Notes: generated by a model from the letters alone, not told the origin. DNA of 64,000 nucleotides from Lentibacillus amyloliquefaciens (GCF_001307805.1 NZ_CP013862.1:2914001-2978000), one strand, 5' to 3'. Counted from the first letter of the stretch, positions 41,067 through 50,420 are shown. Made by a program: numbers and translations.

Positions 41067-41309
41067 GTGAAAGAAACAAAATATCGTGTGGATTGGGATG
41101 TAATCGAAGAAATTGCTGTATTGTATGAAAGCCAAGCTGGATGGACAAAAGAACTTAATATCATTAGCTGGAACGGTGATGAACCGAAATATGATGTGAG
41201 GTGGTGGAACCCGGATAAAACGCGTCTGGGCAAAGGCTTTACCTTTACAGCTGATGAGCTAAGTAAGTTAAAAGTGATACTCGATACAAAAATACCGCAT
41301 ATTGAATAG
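41067..41309 (+). CDS. YdbC-like PC4-fold single-strand DNA-binding protein
   Basis: The 80-residue protein starts at GTG 41067 after AAGGGAGCGAG. The pattern TKELNIISWNGDEPKYDVRW and WNPDKTRLGKGFTFTADEL matches the bacterial YdbC/PC4 family, which binds ssDNA through a curved beta sheet. On a conjugative element it would bind transferred single-stranded DNA or act in transcription. Good length match to the family. Confidence 0.82.
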   Translation: MKETKYRVDWDVIEEIAVLYESQAGWTKELNIISWNGDEPKYDVRWWNPDKTRLGKGFTFTADELSKLKVILDTKIPHIE

Positions 41310-41388
41310 GACAAGATAACCATTTCACGTGCCAAAAAGGGCTGTTATACTGGTGTCAAAAGGTTGTATGGGAGATGATGGTAACTGT

Positions 41389-41958
41389 ATGCGGATACGA
41401 AGGCTATTAACGCTGATACTATTATCTGTTTTGTTGGTCTTTAGTGCCTGTGGCGGAACGGATAGTGCTGCAGAAGATAATAGTGATAAACCGAAAGTGG
41501 GATTAAATGAAATTACGTTAGATAACATGATTGCGAAAAAGGATAATAACGAAGCTTTTTATGTGTTGATCTATGATGCTAAGAAAGAATATGTAAAAAG
41601 CACAAAATTACTTGAAGCGTATGATGAAGCATTTAAAAAAGAAGATATAACAGTTTTTCATTTGAATATTAGAGATGCTAACGAACAAACAGTATCACGT
41701 TTGGATGAAGAATATGAATCCCACTCAGGCTCATCACATAACCCTTTCATGTATGGAGAAATTGCTGTGGTTCATGATGGGAAATTAAGCTCACCATTTG
41801 ATTATTATGGAGAGTCGTGGAACTTGAATAGATTGATAGGTGAAGTAGGTTCAGAAAGCGATACATTCTTTAATGACAACAGAAACAAAACCATTAAGAA
41901 GAGTATTCAATATAGTCTTGACTATACTAAAGATGAAGAAATTGAATTAACGTATTAA
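41389..41958 (+). CDS. Lipoprotein, possibly thioredoxin-fold, of the conjugation operon
   Basis: ATG 41389 begins MRIRRLLTLILLSVLLVFSACG, a lipoprotein signal with the lipobox LVFSAC. ATG 41368 (after AAAAGG) is an alternative start that would add a few residues before the signal. The mature part (NEAFYVLIYDAKKEYVKSTK and AVVHDGKL) looks like a thioredoxin fold without a CXXC. TrsH-type lipoproteins occupy a comparable place in related systems. Surface-exposed, membrane-tethered. A strong terminator follows. Confidence 0.66.
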   Translation: MRIRRLLTLILLSVLLVFSACGGTDSAAEDNSDKPKVGLNEITLDNMIAKKDNNEAFYVLIYDAKKEYVKSTKLLEAYDEAFKKEDITVFHLNIRDANEQTVSRLDEEYESHSGSSHNPFMYGEIAVVHDGKLSSPFDYYGESWNLNRLIGEVGSESDTFFNDNRNKTIKKSIQYSLDYTKDEEIELTY

Positions 41959-41975
41959 TCGCTAGTCATAGTAAA

Positions 41976-42010
41976 GGAACTTACCTGTATTTTAGGTAGG
42001 TTCTTTTTTT
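41976..42010 (+). terminator. Intra-operon terminator
   Basis: GGAACTTACCT and AGGTAGGTTC form a strong stem, followed by TTTTTTT. The next conjugation gene starts 29 bp further on, so read-through or antitermination is needed for operon expression. Confidence 0.85.
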
Positions 42011-42038
42011 ATGTCTAAGAGGGGAGGTAGAAACATTA

Positions 42039-43982
42039 ATGCAGGATGAATTAAAAAAGCTTTATGAAGATTTAGCTGCCATTTTAGATATCAGCGGTGG
42101 GTGGCTGTATGATGACCTCATCCGTAACATTGGGTGGGGAATTATTCAGGCATTAGTGTGGATTAATAACTGGATCGAAGGTGTGGCAACGGATGTTGTC
42201 ACACTTGGCGGCGTGTATGATAATCCGGCCATGACTCGCTTTATCGAAACGATTCAGCCGTATGTATTTGGCATGTTTGTTGTTACACTTACCGTTGTAG
42301 GATTTCAGTTTATGTTGAATAAAATTGAAAAACGGAAAGAAGTACTGATGAATGTTTTGATCGCAGTAAGCGTTATTGTGATCCTGCCAAATCTCATGAA
42401 TATGATGGATGATTTGTTGAACGAAGGTGTTTCGGCATTAGATGAACCCGGAACGCTATCGGATAACGTCCTTAAAAGGAATATTGCTGATGTCATGTAT
42501 TACGTTGACAGTGGTTTTAATTATGCAAGTGGAAGCAATGAAGAGACAGTTGCAGGCAATGAAAATTTACTTCCACATCCACCTCATCCCGAAAATAAAG
42601 ATGTCGGGACAACGGATTATACGTTCGGAAATCAATTAGAAAAACCTTCTTCAATCGAAGTGAATGAAAAACTGGATGTTCAAAAAGATGAAGGCTGGTT
42701 TAGTTGGACAACAAAACCGTGGGTGAGTGAATTGAAAGAAAAACAAGACAATGGTGGCCATGGATATGGATTCTTAACACAACGCCTTGTTTCAACAGGT
42801 GATGGTGGAACAAGGATAGTAGACTTAAACTCAAACACAGTACCAGCTACTAATCTGGGCCAACAAAGCTACTACAGATATCACGTGAACTGGGGCATCA
42901 CAATAGCCACATTGGCCGTGACGGCCTTTGCATTAGTCATAACAACCATTAAAATCGGGCGTGCGATGTTTGATTTGGCGTTTCACCAATTATTTGCCAT
43001 GTTTACGGCAGCGACAGACTTAACGGGCGGCCAACGTTTGAAAAAAGTGCTTGTGGAGATTGCCAGTACATTCGCTGTCATATTTGTGATGTTGGTGCTA
43101 TTACGGATGTTTATCATTTATGCGCAGTGGGCGAATGACATGGAACAACATATCGGTATTATTGGCACAATCCTATTGATGATTGCTGGTGCCTGGGCGT
43201 TAATTGATGCGCCTGATATCGTGCAACGACTGTTGGGTATTGATGCCGGATTGCGTTCTGGCTGGCAGGCCATGATGGGCGGCTATGCTGCTAGTCGTAT
43301 GGTTGGCGCAGGTGGCAAAATGGCAGCCGAAGCTGGTGGTAAAACCCTTAAAGCAGGTGGAAAGATTGGCGGTGGTGCGGTTGCTGGTGGTGCTGGCATG
43401 ACAAGGGCGTTGAAAAATAACAGCCATGTGAAACCAATGCCTTCCCGTCGACAAGCTGAATCGCCACGTCAAGAAGGCAGGTTTTCAATGAACATGCCCA
43501 ACGGAGATGCTTCACGTTATGAAAACAACGGGGGAAGTACTGTTGGGAAAGGACAACCGGCACAGGAAGCTCGACCGACATCTGTCAATTCGATGCAAAG
43601 ACAAGGTCAATCGGCCAGTATTAGTTCCGATCATTCAGGTGGTGTCACACCATCATCTATTCATGGTGGACAGTCGCAAGAACCAGCTGGCCATGTTAAT
43701 ATTCCGACATCACCAAAGATGACGAATCAGTCAAGTGCGGGAGCTTCAGAAGGCCATATTCATCCAAAACCGAAGCATACCTTGTTTGGTGGGAATCGTA
43801 CGGTGCAGCGAGCCGGCCACTTCCTGACACGGGCACATAACACTGGTTACGATGCAGGACAGAAAATGAATCATGTTCGTGGAAGTATCAAACAAGGATT
43901 GAATAAAAAGGACGTGCAAAAGCCAAAAGACATGCAAAAGGGGCTGAGAGACCATGACATACGAGATTCCGAAAGAGATTAA
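42039..43982 (+). CDS. VirB6/TrbL-like polytopic channel protein
   Basis: The protein is 647 residues; ATG 42039 follows GAGGGGAGG. An N-terminal amphipathic region is followed by membrane helices near residues 75-110, 290-315, 345-370 and 385-405 (for example FGMFVVTLTVVGFQFML). The C-terminal 200 residues are glycine-, serine- and proline-rich and hydrophilic (GGKMAAEAGGKTLKAGGKIG). This arrangement is typical of VirB6-like translocation channel proteins of Gram-positive T4SS. The stop is just beyond the start of the next gene, which overlaps by about 29 bp. Confidence 0.82.
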   Translation: MQDELKKLYEDLAAILDISGGWLYDDLIRNIGWGIIQALVWINNWIEGVATDVVTLGGVYDNPAMTRFIETIQPYVFGMFVVTLTVVGFQFMLNKIEKRKEVLMNVLIAVSVIVILPNLMNMMDDLLNEGVSALDEPGTLSDNVLKRNIADVMYYVDSGFNYASGSNEETVAGNENLLPHPPHPENKDVGTTDYTFGNQLEKPSSIEVNEKLDVQKDEGWFSWTTKPWVSELKEKQDNGGHGYGFLTQRLVSTGDGGTRIVDLNSNTVPATNLGQQSYYRYHVNWGITIATLAVTAFALVITTIKIGRAMFDLAFHQLFAMFTAATDLTGGQRLKKVLVEIASTFAVIFVMLVLLRMFIIYAQWANDMEQHIGIIGTILLMIAGAWALIDAPDIVQRLLGIDAGLRSGWQAMMGGYAASRMVGAGGKMAAEAGGKTLKAGGKIGGGAVAGGAGMTRALKNNSHVKPMPSRRQAESPRQEGRFSMNMPNGDASRYENNGGSTVGKGQPAQEARPTSVNSMQRQGQSASISSDHSGGVTPSSIHGGQSQEPAGHVNIPTSPKMTNQSSAGASEGHIHPKPKHTLFGGNRTVQRAGHFLTRAHNTGYDAGQKMNHVRGSIKQGLNKKDVQKPKDMQKGLRDHDIRDSERD

Positions 43983-44262
43983 GGCCAAACCGAAAATTTT
44001 AGGATTGGAAATGCGGGAGCTAGTCATTCTATTGATTAGCTCTCTTTTAGTTTTAACAATCTTGCGGGATTTGGTTCATAGTGTTTTTATGATTCCGTAT
44101 TTTGTGGCCGTGATAGGCTTCATGATTTACCTGTTTATACCATCCGGCCACAATCCGAAAAAAAGACATTATGAATCACTCATTCTATTTTTTCGCCATA
44201 AAAAGGCTGTTTACCATGCGATGGATAAACACAAGCAGGAAAATCGTCAATTGCGTCAATAG
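43954..44262 (+). CDS. VirB3/PrgI-like membrane protein (DUF5592 type)
   Basis: The 102-residue protein starts MTYEIPKEIKAKPKILGLEM inside the end of the previous gene. Two membrane helices (VILLISSLLVLTIL and IPYFVAVIGFMIYLFI) and a basic tail match the DUF5592/PrgI-like group located just before VirB4 homologues. VirB3-type proteins recruit VirB4 to the membrane. Position and topology agree. Confidence 0.8.
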   Translation: MTYEIPKEIKAKPKILGLEMRELVILLISSLLVLTILRDLVHSVFMIPYFVAVIGFMIYLFIPSGHNPKKRHYESLILFFRHKKAVYHAMDKHKQENRQLRQ

Positions 44263-44291
44263 CGGGTAACGGAAGGAGGTTGACAGTCAAC

Positions 44292-44930
44292 ATGAACCAA
44301 GAAGACAAGGTGACTTACGGTGAATCTAATAATAAACAGACGAAACGAAGGCAATGGGCAACTAAAATCAAGAGGATTTTTAAAATGAAACAAGATCACA
44401 AGACAACGTCAGGGAAGAATAAAGTAAAAATGTTGAGACAAACGCCGGAGATACTACCGTTTGTGCAAATTCATAATGACCATATTCTTTTGAAGAATGG
44501 CGTAATGGATATTCTCCAGATTCAAACGAAAAACATTCATGCTTTGAACGATACTGATTTGAATGTTTTATTGATGAACCGAACCCGGTTTTTACGGAGT
44601 TATTTCAGGTCCTATAAAGAGATCATTTTAAACTTTCCAGCGAATACGGAAGCCCAGCGCACGTATTGGCTGAAAAAGCGCAAACAGACAACCAGCCCGA
44701 TTCGATTGGAATATATCGACCAAAAATTACTTGAGTTTGATTTTTTAGAACGTGAACGTTCAAACCGTGAGTTTTTTATTTTTGTTTATGCCGATGACAA
44801 GCAGGAGCTGACTGATCGGAAAAACGATGCGATACAAGGGATGCAGCAGGCTTTCCCATTGACAGAACTCTCACGGGGCAAAAAAGAACAGATTCTGTTT
44901 CTATTAAACAATCAAAATACGAAATTATAG
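44292..44930 (+). CDS. TrsD-like conjugation protein
   Basis: ATG 44292 lies 12 bp after GGAAGGAGG; a TTG at 44280 touches the site. The 212-residue protein has a basic N-terminus and the segment LPFVQIHNDHILLKNGVMDI that resembles the N-terminal domain of VirB4 proteins, then ends before any ATPase motif. In staphylococcal tra/trs clusters a protein of this size (TraD/TrsD) precedes the VirB4 homologue, and the same order is seen here. Confidence 0.72.
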   Translation: MNQEDKVTYGESNNKQTKRRQWATKIKRIFKMKQDHKTTSGKNKVKMLRQTPEILPFVQIHNDHILLKNGVMDILQIQTKNIHALNDTDLNVLLMNRTRFLRSYFRSYKEIILNFPANTEAQRTYWLKKRKQTTSPIRLEYIDQKLLEFDFLERERSNREFFIFVYADDKQELTDRKNDAIQGMQQAFPLTELSRGKKEQILFLLNNQNTKL

Positions 44931-44944
44931 AAAGGATGATTGCG

Positions 44945-46960
44945 ATGGCAATGCAGATGAAACAGTCAGGCAAACCGAAACCACCTCAACTGGATAAGGA
45001 TTTTTTAACGGCGATTCAACCACAAGGCGGTATTCGTTTTAAAGACAAAACCATCAAAAAAGGAGATGGCTATGAAGCGTGCATTCATGTTTTTGAATAC
45101 CCGTCCAGCGTTGATGTGTTGTGGTTGGACAAAATCATGGCCATGTATGATGTGACTGTTGTAACAGACGTCGCAACAATGAATCAGGATGAAACGGTGA
45201 GTGCGATTAATAAAAGCATGGTGGAACAGGATGTGCGGTTCAGAAGCTCCAAGCATGAATCGGAACGGATGGATGCGCAACGTGGTTATCAGGAGATGGA
45301 AGATCTGTATCGCCAGATTAGTGAAATGGGAGAGGTCATTAAGTTACTTCATATTCGCTTGTTTGTGGCATCACCAACTGTATGGGAATTGGAAAAGAAA
45401 GTGGAACGGACCATGTCCAAGTTACAATCATTCGGGTTTAAAGGCCAAATCTTTTTGAATGAAACTTACTGGGAATGGCAGTCTTTATTCCTTCCCTATG
45501 AACAGCAGCTGGCATTTCCAAACAAACGGGAAGGAAAAGGAATGCCGGCCGTGACACTCGCATCAGGCTTGCCTTATCACTTCTCGGAACTGAACGATCG
45601 AACCGGCAGTTACTTAGGGACATCGTTTACCGGAGGCAATGTACTGTTTGATCTCTTTCATAAGGATAAAATGCGACGCTTTTTTAATGCGGTGGTTGTC
45701 GGAAAAATGGGTGCCGGTAAGTCAACCACGCTAAAGAAATTATTGATGGATAATGAAGCACGCGACAATTTTATTCGCGGTTTTGATGTAACCGGTGAAT
45801 TTAAGACACTTGTTCAGTCCGTGAATGGACACACGATTAGTCTTGATGGCAGTGATGGCGTCATCAACCCTTTGCAAATCTTTCGTACAGAAGAAAATAG
45901 CAATTTGGAAAGGAATGAGGAAATCAGTTTTATGCAGCACATATCAAAGGTGGCAACCTTTTATATGTTTCTAGCTGGTAATCCGTCCTCTGAAGAAATA
46001 GAGGAATTTAAAAAGATGCTGCGTCTTTTTTATGATTCACTCGGGTTCACGGATAAAATTCATACAACAGGTATTACGTCATTGGCTAATGAGGAATATC
46101 CCATATTCAGTGACTTTTTAATGTTCATTCGTGATCAACTCTATGATAATGCTGAGAAGCGCATCATTCGTTCAGAGCTGTCCTCCACAAGGATTAAGCG
46201 ACTCGAAAAAATTGAATTGGTCATTGATAATCTGGTGAACAGTTTTTCGTATTTGTTTAATGGTCATACAACGATTCCTGACATTACGAATGAACAAGTG
46301 ATTTTCTTTTCGATTCGTAATTTAACCGGCCTCGAAAAAAGTGTGTTCAATGCTCAGATGTTTAACGCATTGAACTTAATTTGGGATAACTTGATACAGA
46401 TTGGATCGTTGCAAAAACAAAAAATGTATGACGATGAAGCGTTTGATGCTGATGAAGCGACACGTTTTCTGGTCATGATTGATGAAGCCCATCGACTGGT
46501 CAATTCGGAAAATATGCTGGCGGTTAAGTTCTTAACGGATTTTGCACGGGAAGCACGGAAATATTTCGGGGGACTCATTCTGGCCAGTCAATCCATCCGT
46601 GACTTTGTGCCGGATCATTCAGACACGGACACGGTCACCAAAATACGGACATTATTTGAACTCACCCAATATAAATTTGTGATGCAGCAGGATGCCAATT
46701 CATTGGATACGTTACGGACTGTTTTTGAAGGACAGCTGACAGATAGTGAGTTGGAACATGTGCCGCAGTTACAACAAGGGGAATGTTTATTAAGTATCAG
46801 TGGTGTTGGCAATTTAATGTTATCTATTGAAGCATCGGATGGAGAATTGCATTTGTTTGAGGGGGCTTGTAATGGAAAAACGGGTTCTTTACAAGTTTAT
46901 ATTCCTTATTATTGTCGCTTTGTTAATCATAGCCATGTACGCTTGGAAATGGTCAACTGA
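44945..46960 (+). CDS. VirB4/TrsE-type conjugation ATPase
   Basis: ATG 44945 lies nine bases after AAAGG. The 671-residue protein has Walker A GKMGAGKSTTLKK near residue 255 and Walker B FLVMIDEAHRL near residue 510, with the R-finger and DxxT-type motifs of VirB4. It powers pilus and channel assembly at the inner face of the membrane. The last 33 residues after LHLFEG overlap the next gene by 89 bp and look out of frame: adding one G to the run at 46861-46865 would end the protein at LFEGGL with TAA overlapping the next ATG. The functional core is complete either way. Confidence 0.9.
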   Translation: MAMQMKQSGKPKPPQLDKDFLTAIQPQGGIRFKDKTIKKGDGYEACIHVFEYPSSVDVLWLDKIMAMYDVTVVTDVATMNQDETVSAINKSMVEQDVRFRSSKHESERMDAQRGYQEMEDLYRQISEMGEVIKLLHIRLFVASPTVWELEKKVERTMSKLQSFGFKGQIFLNETYWEWQSLFLPYEQQLAFPNKREGKGMPAVTLASGLPYHFSELNDRTGSYLGTSFTGGNVLFDLFHKDKMRRFFNAVVVGKMGAGKSTTLKKLLMDNEARDNFIRGFDVTGEFKTLVQSVNGHTISLDGSDGVINPLQIFRTEENSNLERNEEISFMQHISKVATFYMFLAGNPSSEEIEEFKKMLRLFYDSLGFTDKIHTTGITSLANEEYPIFSDFLMFIRDQLYDNAEKRIIRSELSSTRIKRLEKIELVIDNLVNSFSYLFNGHTTIPDITNEQVIFFSIRNLTGLEKSVFNAQMFNALNLIWDNLIQIGSLQKQKMYDDEAFDADEATRFLVMIDEAHRLVNSENMLAVKFLTDFAREARKYFGGLILASQSIRDFVPDHSDTDTVTKIRTLFELTQYKFVMQQDANSLDTLRTVFEGQLTDSELEHVPQLQQGECLLSISGVGNLMLSIEASDGELHLFEGACNGKTGSLQVYIPYYCRFVNHSHVRLEMVN

Positions 46961-47537
46961 TGATGAAGATCAGCAAAAACCAGAAGATTTATTCGATGAA
47001 TCACAGCAGGAAACCGAGCAACCACCAGAGCTTCAGGAAGACAAAATTGATGAAGCATTAGGCACTAAAACTGATTCAAATGCTGAAGGTGGAACACAAA
47101 ATGCCACCCAGCAAACGACTGAAGATCAACATGAAACCACATATCAAAATAACTTTGGTGACCAAGCAGTTACCAAGGCAAAAGAGCAGGCTAAACAAGG
47201 GCTTGCTCTTTATTTAGCTCAAATCGCCGACTGGGATAAATGGGAAGGGGTTGTGACGTCTTCATTTTTGAAGGAAATCAAACAAGCTATTCCAGCAGTG
47301 AAGGAAGCAAATGTTGAACGCAATATTGAATCCATTGAGCTGTTTGCTTCTGATAAGTTACAACAAAACAACATGACTTTCGGTGCATTTGCCACATGGC
47401 ATGTAACATCAAATGAACGTGTAGCCAATCAACGAACGCAGCTTTTTTATCTGACTGTTGTGAACCAAAACAATCAATGGCTGGTTAACAATATGGTAAC
47501 GCCTGATGAAGGCATGGAAGGAAAGAAAGATACATGA
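46872..47537 (+). CDS. VirB8/TcpC-like or TrsF-like membrane-anchored conjugation protein
   Basis: ATG 46872 is preferred; it follows GAGGGGGC. The 221-residue protein has one N-terminal membrane helix (FIFLIIVALLIIAMYAWKW), a disordered acidic linker and a C-terminal domain of about 110 residues with the NTF2-like pattern (FGAFATWHVTSN, FYLTVVNQNNQWLVNNM). That is the layout of VirB8-like scaffold proteins of Gram-positive T4SS. The stop overlaps the next start (ATGA). Confidence 0.66.
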   Translation: MEKRVLYKFIFLIIVALLIIAMYAWKWSTDDEDQQKPEDLFDESQQETEQPPELQEDKIDEALGTKTDSNAEGGTQNATQQTTEDQHETTYQNNFGDQAVTKAKEQAKQGLALYLAQIADWDKWEGVVTSSFLKEIKQAIPAVKEANVERNIESIELFASDKLQQNNMTFGAFATWHVTSNERVANQRTQLFYLTVVNQNNQWLVNNMVTPDEGMEGKKDT

Positions 47538-48661
47538 AACATATTTGGGGTGCCATAAAAGCCATTGGTAAGAAAAAAGCGATTGGATGGATGATTGGTC
47601 TTGCTGCAGCGAATATCATTCCCATATTGATTGGTTTAATCCTAATGACCATCATGTTTGCAATTATTGGCGCGTTAGGCGGCAGCGTTGACGAACAACA
47701 ATCCAATCAAAATAATCCATCTGCCGGTTATGTTTGTTCAGCAACAGGTGAGATTAATCAGGAAAAGTGGGAGGATATTTTTCAAAACAAAGAACGTTCC
47801 GGGGGCTTAAAAGGTTACGGTGATGAGATCATTAACCTGTCTGAAAAGCGGGGTATTGATCCTGTATTGTTTGCCTCCATTGCCATGCATGAAACCGCCT
47901 GGGGAACATCAAATGCGGTTCAACAAAAAAACAATCCGGGAGGCTTAATGAATCCGGATGGTAGTGGCCTTTTTTCTTTTCCAACGTTGAAAGAAGGATT
48001 GGAGTCCATGTCCCAAACATTATATAACCGCATCAAAGTCGATGGCATGGTGACGATTGAACAATTAGGAAGTGTCTATGCACCGGTTGGTGCTGCAAAT
48101 GATCCCAACAATTTGAATGAACATTGGGTCCCAACAACGAAAGAGATTGCTCAAAAGTTGGGTGGTTTAACGATGAATTGTGAACCATCTGACCAACCGG
48201 ACATGGAACTCGTTGGTGATAAATCATGGATATCATCACATACAAAAAGCATTACATCTGGCTTTGGTAATCGGAGTTGTGGTGGCTGTTCGTCATTTCA
48301 TGCCGGTATAGATGTCGCATCGGGTGGCATTCGGGGAGCGCCGATCACAGCATTTTCGGATGGTGAGATTGTTATCAGTCAAGCAAATGGCACGACATTT
48401 CAATCAAGCAGCAGCAACATGGGTACAGGTTATGGCTGGTATGTGGAAGTTAAACATGAAGACGGTCTGCGGACAAGATATGCGCACATGATGGAAAAAG
48501 GAAAGCCGGTGGGAACAAAAGTTGAAGCTGGTGATGTCATTGGAAAAGTTGGTTCAACGGGTGCATCAACCGGCGCCCATTTACATTTTGAAGTGATCAT
48601 AAATGGTGAAAAGGTTGATCCGATGCCATACGTTAAACCGTTTTTAACCGGTAAACAGTAA
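47534..48661 (+). CDS. Bifunctional cell-wall hydrolase of the transfer system (VirB1/TrsG-like)
   Basis: The 375-residue protein has a membrane anchor near residues 20-50, a glucosaminidase/lysozyme-like domain with ASIAMHETAWGTSNA and KNNPGGLM (residues about 110-220), and a C-terminal M23 endopeptidase with HAGIDVA and HLHFE zinc motifs (residues about 265-370). It opens the peptidoglycan for the channel, like TrsG, TcpG or VirB1. Both catalytic domains appear complete. It overlaps the VirB8-like gene and is followed closely by the coiled-coil protein gene. Confidence 0.9.
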   Translation: MKHIWGAIKAIGKKKAIGWMIGLAAANIIPILIGLILMTIMFAIIGALGGSVDEQQSNQNNPSAGYVCSATGEINQEKWEDIFQNKERSGGLKGYGDEIINLSEKRGIDPVLFASIAMHETAWGTSNAVQQKNNPGGLMNPDGSGLFSFPTLKEGLESMSQTLYNRIKVDGMVTIEQLGSVYAPVGAANDPNNLNEHWVPTTKEIAQKLGGLTMNCEPSDQPDMELVGDKSWISSHTKSITSGFGNRSCGGCSSFHAGIDVASGGIRGAPITAFSDGEIVISQANGTTFQSSSSNMGTGYGWYVEVKHEDGLRTRYAHMMEKGKPVGTKVEAGDVIGKVGSTGASTGAHLHFEVIINGEKVDPMPYVKPFLTGKQ

Positions 48662-48684
48662 CCAAGGAAGGACGTGATGACCAG

Positions 48685-49794
48685 TTGAAAAATAAATTGA
48701 ATCGTGGACGTGAAAACAAACTATATATCAGTCTATTACTTGTCGCCGGGCTTGCGTTTGGCGTTTTTTTGACGTCTAAAACGTGGATGTATGATGACAG
48801 TGTGATTGCCCAAACAGCATTTAATGAATCAATTGGCGGGCTTAGTCAAACCACATTAACGCTCCGTGACTGGGAATATAACCCGAAAAATGAATTGATG
48901 GAGGTGACATTGGAACGTCATCATACCGGAACAGACGCTGTCGAGCCAACATTTTCGTTTTATGCGAAAGAACAAAATGAGAGTCAAAAATACAATGCAG
49001 AATTGGTGTATCAATCAGACAATAACATGGTCGTTCAAATTGAAGATGTCCCTGAATCCTTTCAAGTAATCGGGTTATTCGTGACGGAACATCGTGATCA
49101 AAACATCTTGAAACAAGCGTACAAAAAACAGCTGGAAAACAAAGGTGGTGAAACAACGGTGACCGATCAAGACATCAAAGAATCGGAATTGCCTGAGCCG
49201 GAAGAAGTCATTATCGTTGGGGACTATCGAAAGATTGACACCAATCAATCATTGGTAACGAAGACGGACAAGGGATACAAAAAAGAAAATATTATAGCTG
49301 ATATGGAACGAACAAAGCAAGAAATCACCTCCATTATTGAGGAAGATATACCGTTTCAGGAAGAGCTGATTACGACACTAAAAAAGGAAAAAGAATCACT
49401 GAAACAAAACATGGCGTTTGAAACAAATGAGGAACAAACTGACACAGAACGAGAGATTGAACAAAAGGATAAAGCCATCGAAGATGCGAAAGGTGAAATC
49501 GAAAAACTGAAGAAAAGGGTGAAGGATCTCCGGGATAAATATCAAAATCGTGAAGAAAAACTGAATACTTTAACACAAAATAAGGATGACAAACAGCAAC
49601 AAGATAATGACAAGTCGGATACAAAAAGTACGAAAAAAGATCAACAAGCTGCGCCGAAAAACAATCAAGATAAGAGCAATAATGGCTCCAAAAACTCGGA
49701 TGAAAAGAACTCAAAAGATAGCAAGAAGTCATCCAATGATGAAAAAAAACCCGACAAAAAGAAGAAAGATAAAGCTAAAAAGGATGAAAAATAA
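48685..49794 (+). CDS. Membrane-anchored coiled-coil protein of the conjugation operon
   Basis: TTG 48685 follows AAGGAAGGACG. The 369-residue protein has an N-terminal signal anchor (LYISLLLVAGLAFGVFLTS), an Ig-like or beta-rich extracellular domain (residues 45-170), a long coiled coil (about 200-300) and a lysine- and aspartate-rich tail. No family is recognised. It is last in the channel-gene series and directly precedes oriT. It might span the wall or bind DNA or teichoic acid; this is inference. Confidence 0.62.
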   Translation: MKNKLNRGRENKLYISLLLVAGLAFGVFLTSKTWMYDDSVIAQTAFNESIGGLSQTTLTLRDWEYNPKNELMEVTLERHHTGTDAVEPTFSFYAKEQNESQKYNAELVYQSDNNMVVQIEDVPESFQVIGLFVTEHRDQNILKQAYKKQLENKGGETTVTDQDIKESELPEPEEVIIVGDYRKIDTNQSLVTKTDKGYKKENIIADMERTKQEITSIIEEDIPFQEELITTLKKEKESLKQNMAFETNEEQTDTEREIEQKDKAIEDAKGEIEKLKKRVKDLRDKYQNREEKLNTLTQNKDDKQQQDNDKSDTKSTKKDQQAAPKNNQDKSNNGSKNSDEKNSKDSKKSSNDEKKPDKKKKDKAKKDEK

Positions 49795-49799
49795 GTGAT

Positions 49800-49930
49800 G
49801 AAAGTGTACGCCAACTGTACGCCAGCAAGGACGCCACGTGTACGCCAAAGGCAAAAAATTAGATATCTTGGAAAACTAGGCTCTGCCTAGTCTATCACGA
49901 ATGTGATAGCATTTTCCCCTTATCCTGTTC
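49800..49930 (+). promoter_or_regulatory. Predicted origin of transfer (oriT) with MobP-type nic site
   Basis: TGTACGCCA occurs at 49805, 49816 and 49839, and a variant GGACGCCA at 49829, spaced about one helical turn. Two perfect hairpins follow: CTAGGC-TCT-GCCTAG (49876-49890) and CTATCAC-GAAT-GTGATAG (49892-49909). Twelve bases further on is TATCCTG (49921-49927), matching the YATCCTG-Y nic consensus of RP4-type MobP relaxases; cleavage is predicted after G49927. Two ribbon-helix-helix-like genes and a relaxase gene follow, the expected company of an oriT. Confidence 0.75.
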
Positions 49931-50083
49931 AACACTCTCTGCCCTGAGTGCAGAAAGTTTCCTAATTCATTGATGCCTTGAAAGGAGGTGTATTTAATCT
50001 TTCACAAACACTCAATGATGTTGTAACCAAAAATGAATAATCACATTGAATAAAAAGTAGTGAAATATCGGAAAGGATGATTC

Positions 50084-50419
50084 ATGATGGATATACTTTT
50101 GCGACGGATTGATGCAAGTGCTATGAAAATAATCGACGAGAAGGCAAAAAATAATCGTATGACACGGAATGAATTATTAAAACATCATATAGAAGATTTA
50201 GCACAGTTTAACGGCGTTAAACGTGCTGAAAAAGAATTGGATTCAACTTTAAGCAGAGTCGGTGATGCATTAGAGATTACGTACAACCGACTCGACCAAT
50301 TAGAAAAACAATCTATGAAAATGCATTTGTTGTTAGCCACTGTATTGGACATTGATCCTGGAGAAACAGATGACTATTTGGAAAACATGTTCAATATCAA
50401 TATGAAGGAGATGAATTAA
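50084..50419 (+). CDS. Relaxosome accessory protein (ribbon-helix-helix type), first
   Basis: ATG 50084 follows GGAAAGGATG. The 111-residue protein starts MMDILLRRIDASAMKIIDEK with RHH-like beta strand and helices (NNRMTRNELLKHHIEDL), then a coiled region. Such proteins bind iterons at oriT and assist the relaxase. It sits directly after the predicted oriT. A regulatory role in the relaxosome operon is also likely. Confidence 0.68.
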   Translation: MMDILLRRIDASAMKIIDEKAKNNRMTRNELLKHHIEDLAQFNGVKRAEKELDSTLSRVGDALEITYNRLDQLEKQSMKMHLLLATVLDIDPGETDDYLENMFNINMKEMN

Positions 50420-50420
50420 A

